Shown here piece by piece: positions 34,697 through 42,142 of a DNA stretch of 60,197 bases. A model generated the notes under the pieces. It had not been told where the DNA came from. It did not search any database and saw nothing but the letters and a program-made list of their open reading frames with translations. The position numbers and the translations under genes were made by a program. Source of the stretch: Candidatus Lachnoclostridium pullistercoris (GTDB lineage: Bacteria; Bacillota; Clostridia; Lachnospirales; Lachnospiraceae); the NCBI GenBank assembly GCA_019119775.1, contig DWWL01000070.1, positions 1 to 60,197 on the forward strand, written 5' to 3'. Within the stretch, counting starts at the first letter, position 1, and each line of letters begins with the position of its first letter.

Positions 34697-35098
34697 ATGG
34701 AGGCAGCTTATATGCGCGAACAGGAATTAAAAATGGCTATTTTTCAGGATAGCTTTAAGGATGGTTTTCAGGACGGCCGGCAGGAGGGCTTTCAGAACGG
34801 CCGGCAGGAGGGCTTTCAAGATGGCTTCAAAAGAAGAGGACGTCAGATCGCCCGCAAAATGCTTCAGGACGGCATCTCTCCCGCTCTGGCTTCTAAATAC
34901 ACCGGCCTTATGGAAAAAGAAATTTTAAGGCTGATGGATAACACGGTAAAATTCCGCATCCGCGTGGACAGCGACATTAAAAAGCAGTGCGAAACGCTTT
35001 ACAATGAATTAGGCTTGAGTCTTAACACAGCGATCAATGTCTTTCTGCGTCAGTCCCTCCGCACCGGCGGTTTTCCCTTTGAAATCAGGCTGAAATAG
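34697..35098 (+). CDS. RelB/DinJ-type antitoxin fused in frame to an Rpn C-terminal tail
   Basis: 133 residues in two parts. Residues 1-79 repeat the tail of the preceding nuclease almost exactly (MEAAYMREQELKMAIFQD, DGFQ/EGFQNGRQ repeats, RRGRQIARKML). Residues 80-133, from a second ATG at 34934, read VKFRIRVDSDIKKQCETLY and LGLSLNTAINVFLRQS, a ribbon-helix-helix RelB/DinJ antitoxin ending FPFEIRL. Upstream of 34697 the Rpn frame continues but is out of register by one base (DEYRVLKEMKQIKK is encoded at about 34647-34688). No toxin gene follows. The antitoxin could be translated alone from 34934 or as a fusion. Confidence 0.7.
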   Translation: MEAAYMREQELKMAIFQDSFKDGFQDGRQEGFQNGRQEGFQDGFKRRGRQIARKMLQDGISPALASKYTGLMEKEILRLMDNTVKFRIRVDSDIKKQCETLYNELGLSLNTAINVFLRQSLRTGGFPFEIRLK

Positions 35099-35110
35099 CC
35101 GTCTTTCCTC

Positions 35111-35770
35111 TTACTGCGCATACTCCAGCAGTTTCAGAAGATCCAGCGGCCGCCGAAAGACAAGTCCGCCCTCAGACAGAATCTGTTCCTCCGACAGGCC
35201 CATTCCAGGAATCCCCTCATTTCCCCAGCCGGCATAGCCGAAAGTCATCCCGGCGCGCCTGGCTGCCTCCTGGTCTGACCGTGCGTCCCCCACATAGACT
35301 GCCTCTTCCGGCGCGATTCTCAGACGCTCCGCGCATTTCAGCAAAGGCTCCGGGTTCGGCTTATGCTCTCTGGTATCTCCTGCCAGAACTGCCGTCTCCA
35401 TATACCTGTCAAGCCCTTTCTCACAGAAATCGATCTCATACTGCTCTCTCGTTTTCGCCGACACCACCGCCTGCCGGAATTTCTCTCCCAGCTTCGGCAG
35501 CACCTCCTCGAAGCCATCGTACAGAACTGCACCCTCTTCATATTCATTCACATATTTCACCCACCTGGCATAAACCTGCTCCGGATTTTTAACCTTCAGT
35601 TCCTCCATAACCTTCATTCCTGGATAGGCCGCAAATTTCAATACCTTCTCAAAACTCCACTCTTCCCCTGTCTCTTCTCTGATGATCCTTATCAATGGAT
35701 ACATATTCATATTGAGAGTATTTAAAATCGTCCCGTCAATGTCATAAATCACCGCTTTAAAAAATTTCAT
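35111..35770 (-). CDS. HAD family hydrolase, phosphoglycolate phosphatase-like
   Basis: 219 residues with all HAD motifs: motif I IYDIDGTILNT (the nucleophile Asp; note the first residue pair DID), a helical C1 cap, motif II VVSAKT, the motif III Lys in EHKPNPEPLL, and motif IV VYVGDARSDQEAARRAG. Substrates of this group include phosphoglycolate, pyrophosphate and sugar phosphates; none can be chosen. It is monocistronic by spacing. Confidence 0.92.
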   Translation of the reverse strand: MKFFKAVIYDIDGTILNTLNMNMYPLIRIIREETGEEWSFEKVLKFAAYPGMKVMEELKVKNPEQVYARWVKYVNEYEEGAVLYDGFEEVLPKLGEKFRQAVVSAKTREQYEIDFCEKGLDRYMETAVLAGDTREHKPNPEPLLKCAERLRIAPEEAVYVGDARSDQEAARRAGMTFGYAGWGNEGIPGMGLSEEQILSEGGLVFRRPLDLLKLLEYAQ

Positions 35771-35789
35771 TTCCCTGTTCCCCTTCTCT

Positions 35790-36124
35790 TCAAAGATCTA
35801 AAAAATACCATATCAGATCATACATCCAGGAAATCATCCGTATCAGATAGAGATTCTCCCGGCGGATCAGATCATTTTCCCGGTATGCCTCCTCCAGCAG
35901 CCGGCATCCCTCAGCGGATCCCTCTCCACACATTTCCACGAAGTATGAAAATGAGCGGCAATGTCAATATACAAGCCCTTTGAAATAAACGTCGGTCTTT
36001 CAGGATTCTCCAGCACAAGGCCAATACCGTACACAGCGAATTCATAGCCGCGATAAGAATTCCCTGCTCCCAGCTGAGTGATAACGCTCCTGATCTCCTC
36101 TTCTCCAACGTATGCTTTTTCCAT
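35790..36124 (-). pseudogene. Spo0A C-terminal domain-like gene, frameshifted
   Basis: From ATG 36124 the frame encodes EEEIRSVITQLGAGNSYRGY, then ISKGLYIDIAAHFHTSWKCVER, the pattern of the Spo0A DNA-binding domain. After VERD the frame turns into Trp/Arg-rich noise and stops at 35867. In the frame one base off, a coherent sequence follows (EGCRLLEEAYRENDLIRREN, then LYLIRMISWMYDLIWYFLDL) to a stop at 35790. A single-base deletion near 35911-35925 explains this. The intact protein would be about 111 residues. Stand-alone Spo0A-C-like proteins occur in Lachnospiraceae. Confidence 0.65.
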
Positions 36125-36332
36125 TACTCAATTCCCTTCACCTTATCGCAATCTGATAATAGCCTAATTTGAGTAATTCTTATTGTCTATTTTCAGAGAA
36201 TTCCTCTCTTTCGATCATTATAAACACTTTTTTGACTGCCTTATTCATTCAAAACAATTTTAGTATGTTGATTATATTTTTAATTATATCAGGCATTATT
36301 AAAAGCTTCTGTTTATTTAAAATACATATTTA
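36125..36332. other. AT-rich intergenic stretch
   Basis: Between the Spo0A-C-like remnant and the terminator of the next gene. I see no ribosome-site-led open frame, no strong promoter and no RNA structure. It marks the start of the AT-rich segment that runs to about 40.2 kb. Confidence 0.5.
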
Positions 36333-36385
36333 TAAAAAACCTCCCTCAAGCGAACAGTGTCATTATACCATTCACTTAAGGGAGA
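36333..36385 (-). terminator. Terminator of the first choline-binding-type gene
   Basis: On the minus strand CTCCCTTAAGTGAA pairs with TTCGCTTGAGGGAG, followed by GTTTTTTATAAA. Confidence 0.82.
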
Positions 36386-36435
36386 GTGTATTAAATCTTT
36401 ATTCCCGGCTTAGCTTCCTATTGCTTTTCAGAAGA

Positions 36436-38073
36436 TTAATCCTCTTCTTCATTATACACATGCCATACATCGGAATTATGATCATTACATTTTTCTGTGC
36501 CATAGTAGATGATAATTCCATCTTTGTTGGTACAATAATAATTACCGTCTCTATCCTTAATATTTCTTTTCTTCTTCTGAATATTTCCGGAAGTATTTAC
36601 CAGATAGGCTGTGCCATTCTCAAATTCGTCAGGATCCGTTACTTCATTTCCAAACGCATCAAAAGCAGCATATTTCTCATCGCTATCTGCCGTTTTTCTA
36701 CGTCCTTCACGATAAATGTATTTGTCATCATAAATAAAGCTGTCAGATTCTGTTTCGTCTCCTTCAGTATATGTACCATCATATTTATTTTTCAGTCCGG
36801 CTTTCGATCCAAAAGCAGCTCCTTTATAAGAACCAGATTTTAAGAAATAATAATGATAAGTTTCTCCTTCAAAATAGAGATTCATAGTACCTGTCTTCAT
36901 AGCCCCATCATCGCTGTCTTCTCCGAAGTAAAACAGCATACTATTTGTAAAATCAAACGTACCATCTCCACCAGAATACTCCGGATTCTGCTCGATAAAA
37001 GCATCCATGTCATTCTCGTCTTCAATATGGTAGCTTCTGATAATCTTCTTAGAATCATTGGGATCTAATACTAAAGCCTGAAGATCATAAAGCATCTCGC
37101 CCTTTTCATTAAAAGCATACTTCTTTCCATTAATTGTCTTAATCTCACTGTACGCAAGATCTCCGCTTCCATCTGCATAATACCAATGTTCTACCTCATC
37201 ATTATAGTCATCTTCGTTAATATTTTCAGAAGGAATAGCATAAAACCAGCCTTTTACTCGATTTCCATAATCTTCATAATTATAATATTTATACTGAGCT
37301 GCGGTTGCAACTGAAGAAGTTGCTGTTGAACCTGATGCTAATGTCCATTCATAGTCCATGGCTCCATATTCATCAAACGAATACTTCAATCCATTAATCG
37401 TTTTTGTACCATTTTCTACTCTTTTCCCGTTCGCGCGGAAATAAAAATAGTAATACATTACATCATCATCATCTTTATTTTTTTCCAAATCCTCCCTATC
37501 TTCTTCTACATCAATGAGCTGCCAGCCCGTCTTCATAGCTCCATCGTCTTCTGCGCCGCAGTAATATATGGCATTCTGCCATTCTGTATCTGAATTACAG
37601 GTTTCTGAATCGTCATTAACCCAGCCCCAAAGCATCTTTCCTTCTTCATCAAACGCATATTTTTGTCCGTTGATAGTTTTAAAAGATGTACCATTATTGC
37701 CTGCCACATATGCTTTACCATTATTTTGGAAATAATACCACACATCTACAGCATCATTTTCATCTGTATCGTCATCGTTAGCCATTTGGATCCATTCATT
37801 TTTTACCATGGCTCCATCTTCATTGACGTAATAATAATCTCCATCATACTCTATAATTTGTTCGTAGACCATATTACCGTCTTCATCCAGATAGAACCAG
37901 TTATCTCCGCTTTTTTTCCATTCATCAGTTACCTGGTAACCGTCTTCATCATAATATTTCCATCCATCATCCGTTTCTGTCCAGCCCTGCTCCGCAAAAG
38001 CAGTCGCAGTCATTCCCATGCTGAACACAGCGGTTGCCGCCAAAACTGTACATATTTTTTTCTTTTTATTCAT
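36436..38073 (-). CDS. Secreted choline/wall-binding repeat protein without enzymatic domain, copy A
   Basis: 545 residues with a signal peptide ending around FAEQGW. The whole mature protein is made of CW_binding_1 type repeats such as GWKYYDEDGYQVTDEW, NWFYLDEDGNMVY and YYYVNEDGAMV, mixed with longer units containing KTINGKKYAFNEKGEML and a DDGAMKTG turn. It is strikingly acidic (many DD/DE/ED pairs). No catalytic domain is present, so it is an adhesin, spacer or scaffold on a choline-bearing wall (inference). The paralogue at 38166-39824 has the same order of units. Codon use is AT-richer than in neighbouring housekeeping genes. Confidence 0.88.
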   Translation of the reverse strand: MNKKKKICTVLAATAVFSMGMTATAFAEQGWTETDDGWKYYDEDGYQVTDEWKKSGDNWFYLDEDGNMVYEQIIEYDGDYYYVNEDGAMVKNEWIQMANDDDTDENDAVDVWYYFQNNGKAYVAGNNGTSFKTINGQKYAFDEEGKMLWGWVNDDSETCNSDTEWQNAIYYCGAEDDGAMKTGWQLIDVEEDREDLEKNKDDDDVMYYYFYFRANGKRVENGTKTINGLKYSFDEYGAMDYEWTLASGSTATSSVATAAQYKYYNYEDYGNRVKGWFYAIPSENINEDDYNDEVEHWYYADGSGDLAYSEIKTINGKKYAFNEKGEMLYDLQALVLDPNDSKKIIRSYHIEDENDMDAFIEQNPEYSGGDGTFDFTNSMLFYFGEDSDDGAMKTGTMNLYFEGETYHYYFLKSGSYKGAAFGSKAGLKNKYDGTYTEGDETESDSFIYDDKYIYREGRRKTADSDEKYAAFDAFGNEVTDPDEFENGTAYLVNTSGNIQKKKRNIKDRDGNYYCTNKDGIIIYYGTEKCNDHNSDVWHVYNEEED

Positions 38074-38087
38074 ACTGCATCTCCTTA

Positions 38088-38121
38088 TAAAAACGGGTGA
38101 GGGAGTTCTCCCTCACCCGTC
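38088..38121 (-). terminator. Perfect hairpin between the two paralogues, terminator or attenuator
   Basis: ACGGGTGAGGGAG-TT-CTCCCTCACCCGT, a 13-bp perfect stem, followed on the minus strand by TTTTTATA and, almost at once, by the AAGGAG ribosome site of copy A. It terminates copy B and may attenuate copy A. A weak promoter candidate (TTGTAA, 17 bp, TAATTG) lies between the copy B stop and this hairpin. Confidence 0.85.
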
Positions 38122-38165
38122 CGGCAATTAGAATTTCTTTATCAAATTTACAAACTAACGACTAA

Positions 38166-39824
38166 TTAGTTATTCTCAACAGTCTCGCCCTCATCCGGAA
38201 TGTCTCTTACAACATCCTTATCAGCGTCAACACCAAGGATATAGCCGTACTTGTTGGTCTTGTAGTAGTACTCGTCGCCATCCTTAACAGCGCTCTTATT
38301 CTTCATAATAGAACCAGAGGTGTTAACAAGGATAAGCCTAGCGTCCTTCGCAAGCTCTTTTTCTACGTCTCTTCTAGCTACCTTCTCACCAGTCTTAATA
38401 TTGACTGCCTCGTATCTCAGATCGCTGTCAGCCTCAACCTTTAAGCCGTGTACATAAACCGCCTTGTCATCATATACATAAGAATCCTCTACAGGAGCGT
38501 TTTCGCTCAGCTCGCTCCATCTGTAGGACTCCTTGGTAGCATTAGAGCCGAAGCCCTTGCCCTTATTAGCGCCGTCCTTCATGAAGAAGAAGCTGTAAAC
38601 ATCGCCATCTACTTCAACATTCTGGTTGCTCAGCTTCATCGCGCCGTCATCGCCATCACCGAAGTAGTAAACATCCCAATCTGCATACTCATCCTCAGAA
38701 GTGCCGTCATATCCTGCCTGGCATACAGTCTTCAGATCATCCTCGCTGTCCAGCTCGAAGTAATCAGAGATCGTATTGTCATCCCCTACTTTCAGAGCCC
38801 ACAGACCATCCAGCATTTCGCCTTCATTATTGAACGCATACTTCTTACCGTTGATGCTCTTAATCACATGTGCATACAGAGTGCCATCGTTCTTAGAGTA
38901 GTACCAGTGAGAAGAGCCATCATCATAGTCATCAGCATTCAGTCCTTCAGACGGAACAACCTTAAACCATCCCTTAGCTCTGTTACCAGCTTCGCGGTTG
39001 TTATAGTACTGCCAATCTGCAGCCGTTGCGGTAGAATCAGAAGAAATATCGCTGTCAGTGCTTACAAATCCATCATTCCACTCGAACTGCATTACACCCT
39101 GCTCATCAAAGGCATATTTGTTGCCGTTAATAGTCTTGGTCTCATAAGCATCGCCATTCTCAGCAACTACTTTCTTACCATTAGACTTGAAGTAGAACCA
39201 ATAGTCCTGATCTTCATCATCATAATCAGAGCCATTTCTCTCTTCTGCATTCTCATCAACTACATGGATCTTAGCCCATCCGGTTACCATAGCGCCATCA
39301 TCAGGAGTACCACAGTAATAGGTAGCGTTCATCCATGCATCATCACCAGTCTCACGGCTGCTGTCCTCATTTACCCAGCCCCAAAGCATCTGGCCCTCAT
39401 CATCAAAAGCATATTTCTTGCCGTTGATGGTCTTAAAAGACGTACTGTTGGTGCCAGCCTTGTATGCTTTACCGTTGTTCTGGAAGTAATACCATACGTA
39501 CTCGGAATCATCATCGTCGTCCATATCTTCATTCTCTAACTGGATCCAGCGGTTGGTAACCATAGCACCGTTGCTGTCTACATAGTAGTAGTCATCATCA
39601 TCTTCTACCAGCTGATTGGTAGCCATCTCGCCGTCGTCATTTAACCAGAACCAGTAGTTTCCAGATCTTCTCCACTCATCAGTTACCTGATAGCCGTCAT
39701 TGTCGTAATAAACCCATGTACCGTTCTCCTCGGTCCAGCCTGCTGCGTAGGAGGTCATGGATGCGCCAAGAGCTAACAGGGCGGATGCAGATAATACTGC
39801 AACCAGTTTAGTCTGCTTTCTCAT
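38166..39824 (-). CDS. Secreted choline/wall-binding repeat protein without enzymatic domain, copy B
   Basis: ATG 39824 (AAGGAGAGTGC upstream) gives a normal signal peptide (KLVAVLSASALLALGASM) and 552 residues. The longer frame to 40028 crosses the promoter and is not coding. Repeats match copy A: GTWVYYDNDGYQVTDEWRRS, YWFWLNDDGEMATNQ, then KTINGKKYAFDDEGQMLWGW units and a C-terminal SGSIMKNKSAVKDGDEYYYK. As in copy A, no enzyme domain and a very acidic composition. It probably attaches to phosphocholine on the envelope. It is divergent from the phosphocholine synthesis gene. Confidence 0.88.
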   Translation of the reverse strand: MRKQTKLVAVLSASALLALGASMTSYAAGWTEENGTWVYYDNDGYQVTDEWRRSGNYWFWLNDDGEMATNQLVEDDDDYYYVDSNGAMVTNRWIQLENEDMDDDDDSEYVWYYFQNNGKAYKAGTNSTSFKTINGKKYAFDDEGQMLWGWVNEDSSRETGDDAWMNATYYCGTPDDGAMVTGWAKIHVVDENAEERNGSDYDDEDQDYWFYFKSNGKKVVAENGDAYETKTINGNKYAFDEQGVMQFEWNDGFVSTDSDISSDSTATAADWQYYNNREAGNRAKGWFKVVPSEGLNADDYDDGSSHWYYSKNDGTLYAHVIKSINGKKYAFNNEGEMLDGLWALKVGDDNTISDYFELDSEDDLKTVCQAGYDGTSEDEYADWDVYYFGDGDDGAMKLSNQNVEVDGDVYSFFFMKDGANKGKGFGSNATKESYRWSELSENAPVEDSYVYDDKAVYVHGLKVEADSDLRYEAVNIKTGEKVARRDVEKELAKDARLILVNTSGSIMKNKSAVKDGDEYYYKTNKYGYILGVDADKDVVRDIPDEGETVENN

Positions 39825-39893
39825 AATGAATGCACTCTCCTTTTTCCTTTTTTGAAATTCTTTGTTCGAAATTCTTAATTGCACTACGAGGTC

Positions 39894-39922
39894 ATTATAC
39901 TTCCTTAAGCGAAAATTAGCAA
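39894..39922 (-). promoter_or_regulatory. Promoter of choline-binding-type copy B
   Basis: On the minus strand TTGCTA (plus 39917-39922) and a perfect TATAAT (plus 39894-39899) are 17 bp apart, 70 bases before the start codon. Confidence 0.7.
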
Positions 39923-40122
39923 TACTTTTTTTGTCAAGGTACAACAAAAATTTTTTGTAATTCTGCTCTGAAGAGGTGACCTCCTCATCACGTTTATGAG
40001 TATAATACATTTCTTTTAAAAATACCATAACTTTTATCTGTGCATTTTCTTACGGAATTATTACAAACCGGCTGTTTTTCGCGCAAATTGTACAGATTCA
40101 CATACAATCTCTGTTTTTCGCC

Positions 40123-40150
40123 TTGCAATACGGGAGAGGCGTGGTATAAT
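40123..40150 (+). promoter_or_regulatory. Promoter of the HTH-LicC-LicA gene
   Basis: TTGCAA at 40123-40128 and TATAAT at 40145-40150, 16 bp apart, 69 bases before the ATG. Confidence 0.7.
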
Positions 40151-40219
40151 GTTCATATATTTTCTCATTATATATTTTTTGAACATTTGAGTAATCTTTT
40201 GAAAACGGAGGATTTTTAT

Positions 40220-42058
40220 ATGGACCGTCACGGACTGGTATGCCGATGTATAAAAGAACACCCGCAGATCACCCAGCGGGAGCTGGCGGGAGAACTGTCT
40301 CTCTCCCTGGGAACCGTCAACCACCTGATCAGGGAATGTATTTCTATGGGCTATGTGGAGCAGAACCAGGAAAAAGGCTATATTCTTACGGAAGCCGGGA
40401 ACGCATTTCTGGAGCAGTTCCGGGTGGACGGCGCCGTGGTGCTGGCCGCCGGCTTCGGCTCCCGCTTTGTCCCGCTCACTTTCGAGACGCCGAAAGGTCT
40501 TCTGGAGGTTTTCGGAGAGCGGATGGTAGAGCGGCAGATCTGTCAGCTTCACGAGGCTGGCATCACCGACATCACTGTGGTCGTCGGATATTTAAAAGAA
40601 AAATTTGAATACCTCATTGATAAATACCAGGTAAAGCTCCTGTTCAATCCGGAATACTCCAGCAAAAACACGCTGGCCACCGTATACCATGCCAGAGATC
40701 TGTTTAAAGGAAGGAATGTCTATCTGCTCTCCTCTGACAACTGGCTGCGGAAGAATATGTACCACTCCTGGGAGTGCGGCGCCTGGTATTCTCTCTCCCA
40801 TGCAGACGGGGAAACGTCAGAATGGTGTGTCTCCTTTAATAAGAAAGGACGAATCACCGACGTAGAAGTGGGCGGAAGGGACTGCTGGTTCATGTACGGC
40901 CCCGCCTATTTCTCAAAGGAATTTTCTGAGCAGTTTTTCCCTGTTCTGGAGAAGTACTATGAGATTCCGGGAACGGAGCAGCTCTACTGGGAGCATGTTC
41001 TCATGGAAATCTTAAACGGGAGCTGGGAGCGCAGGCTGAAACACAGCGGCTGTTCTCTTCCCGCAGACTGGACTGAACCGGTCATGTACGCAAACTGCCA
41101 GCCGGACGGTCAGATCTATGAGTTTGAGAATCTGGAAGAACTGCGGAAATTTGACCCCCGGTATCAGACCCATTCTGACAACAAAGCGATGGAGCTGGTT
41201 TCCCGCGTTCTTCAGGTGGAAGAGTCTGAAATCCACAATATCAAATGCCTCAAATCCGGAATGACCAATAAATCCTTCCTGTTTGACGTAAACGGAAATT
41301 CCTACATCTGCCGGATCCCAGGTCCGGGAACGGAGCTTCTCATTAACCGCAGGCAGGAGGCGGCCGTGTACAAGACCATAAACGGCCTCGGCATCACCGA
41401 GCGGGTGATTTATTTTGATCCGGAAAATGGTTATAAAATTGCAAAATATTATGACGGGGCCAGGAACGGAAATCCCCGCGACCGCGGGGATATCGCCGCG
41501 TGTATGGGACTTCTGCGGCGTTTTCATCAGTGCGGACTCACAGTGGATCATCCTTTTGATATTCGGGAGCGGATCGATTTTTATGAAATGCTGTGCAAAA
41601 CCCACGGGAACATTCTCTTCGAGGACTACAAAGAGGTCCACAGCCGGATGACGGAGCTGATGGACTGGCTGGACAGCCTGAAGCGCCCGCAGACGCTGTC
41701 CCACATTGACAGCAATTTTGACAATTTCCTGATGCTGCCGGACGGCGGCGTACGGCTCATCGACTGGGAATACGCCGGCATGTGCGATCCTCTGATCGAT
41801 CTGGCCATGTGCTCTATTTACTCCTATTATAATATAGAAGAAACGGAGACGCTGATGGAAAATTATTTCCAGAGAGCGCCGAAAAAAGAGGAACGGCTCA
41901 TCGTGTACGCCTACATGGCTCTGGGCGGCTTTCTGTGGAGCCTCTGGGCGGTTTATAAGAGCGCTCTGGGCGAGGAATTCGGAGAATATACGCTGATCAT
42001 GTACCGGTACGCCAAAGATTTCTCCCGCATTGTTCAAAAGAATCTACTGAAATCGTAA
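40220..42058 (+). CDS. Three-domain fusion: winged helix, CTP:phosphocholine cytidylyltransferase (LicC-like), choline kinase (LicA-like)
   Basis: ATG 40220 has CGGAGGATTTTTAT upstream; the frame open from 40040 crosses the promoter. 612 residues. Residues 1-66 are a MarR-like winged helix (ITQRELAGELSLSLGTVNHL). Residues 68-310 are a nucleotidyltransferase with VVLAAGFGSRFVPLTFETPK, as in LicC. Residues 320-600 are a kinase with KSGMTNKSFLF, the catalytic loop SHIDSNFDNF and LIDWEYAGMCDP, as in LicA. Together they would turn choline into phosphocholine and then CDP-choline for decorating wall polymers. The HTH may sense choline status and control nearby genes (inference). No LicB or LicD gene is in view. 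Confidence 0.88.
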   Translation: MDRHGLVCRCIKEHPQITQRELAGELSLSLGTVNHLIRECISMGYVEQNQEKGYILTEAGNAFLEQFRVDGAVVLAAGFGSRFVPLTFETPKGLLEVFGERMVERQICQLHEAGITDITVVVGYLKEKFEYLIDKYQVKLLFNPEYSSKNTLATVYHARDLFKGRNVYLLSSDNWLRKNMYHSWECGAWYSLSHADGETSEWCVSFNKKGRITDVEVGGRDCWFMYGPAYFSKEFSEQFFPVLEKYYEIPGTEQLYWEHVLMEILNGSWERRLKHSGCSLPADWTEPVMYANCQPDGQIYEFENLEELRKFDPRYQTHSDNKAMELVSRVLQVEESEIHNIKCLKSGMTNKSFLFDVNGNSYICRIPGPGTELLINRRQEAAVYKTINGLGITERVIYFDPENGYKIAKYYDGARNGNPRDRGDIAACMGLLRRFHQCGLTVDHPFDIRERIDFYEMLCKTHGNILFEDYKEVHSRMTELMDWLDSLKRPQTLSHIDSNFDNFLMLPDGGVRLIDWEYAGMCDPLIDLAMCSIYSYYNIEETETLMENYFQRAPKKEERLIVYAYMALGGFLWSLWAVYKSALGEEFGEYTLIMYRYAKDFSRIVQKNLLKS

Positions 42059-42088
42059 TAAAAATGTTATCTCTTGGCAGAAGCTTTG

Positions 42089-42097
42089 TGCTATACT
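42089..42097 (+). promoter_or_regulatory. Extended -10 promoter of the choline-binding protein gene
   Basis: TGCTATACT, an extended -10 element, 46 bases before the ATG. No good -35 box stands 17 bp upstream. Confidence 0.5.
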
Positions 42098-42142
42098 GTA
42101 TTTAATTCAGGAATTTTCATCTTATAAGGGGGAATTTGTACC

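Larger units (their letters stand above)
39825..40219. other. Divergent regulatory region of the phosphocholine locus
   Basis: 395 bases, strongly AT-rich, without a supported gene. It carries the promoter of copy B (minus) and of the fused LicC-LicA gene (plus), listed separately. A perfect TTGACA on the minus strand (plus 39932-39937) lies 32 bp before the copy B -10, too far to pair with it. Confidence 0.6.

Noticed and set aside
36169-36843. Plus-strand frame of 224 codons with hydrophobic residues
   Set aside because: It runs through the terminator of copy A and is antisense to its 3' end; the hydrophobicity is an artefact of complementing Asp/Tyr/Asn codons.
38088-38121. Possible CRISPR-like or transposon end repeat
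   Set aside because: It occurs once, is a perfect hairpin and is followed by a T-tract, so it is a terminator.
38448-39539. Long plus-strand frame (363 codons) opposite choline-binding-type copy B
   Set aside because: It is an antisense shadow of a repeat protein with biased codons; no ribosome site or recognisable domain.
40040-40219. N-terminal extension of the LicC-LicA gene
   Set aside because: The frame is open but includes the promoter; the ribosome site is only before ATG 40220.
41012-42037. Minus-strand frame of 341 codons opposite the choline kinase region
   Set aside because: Shadow frame; the plus strand carries intact kinase motifs.
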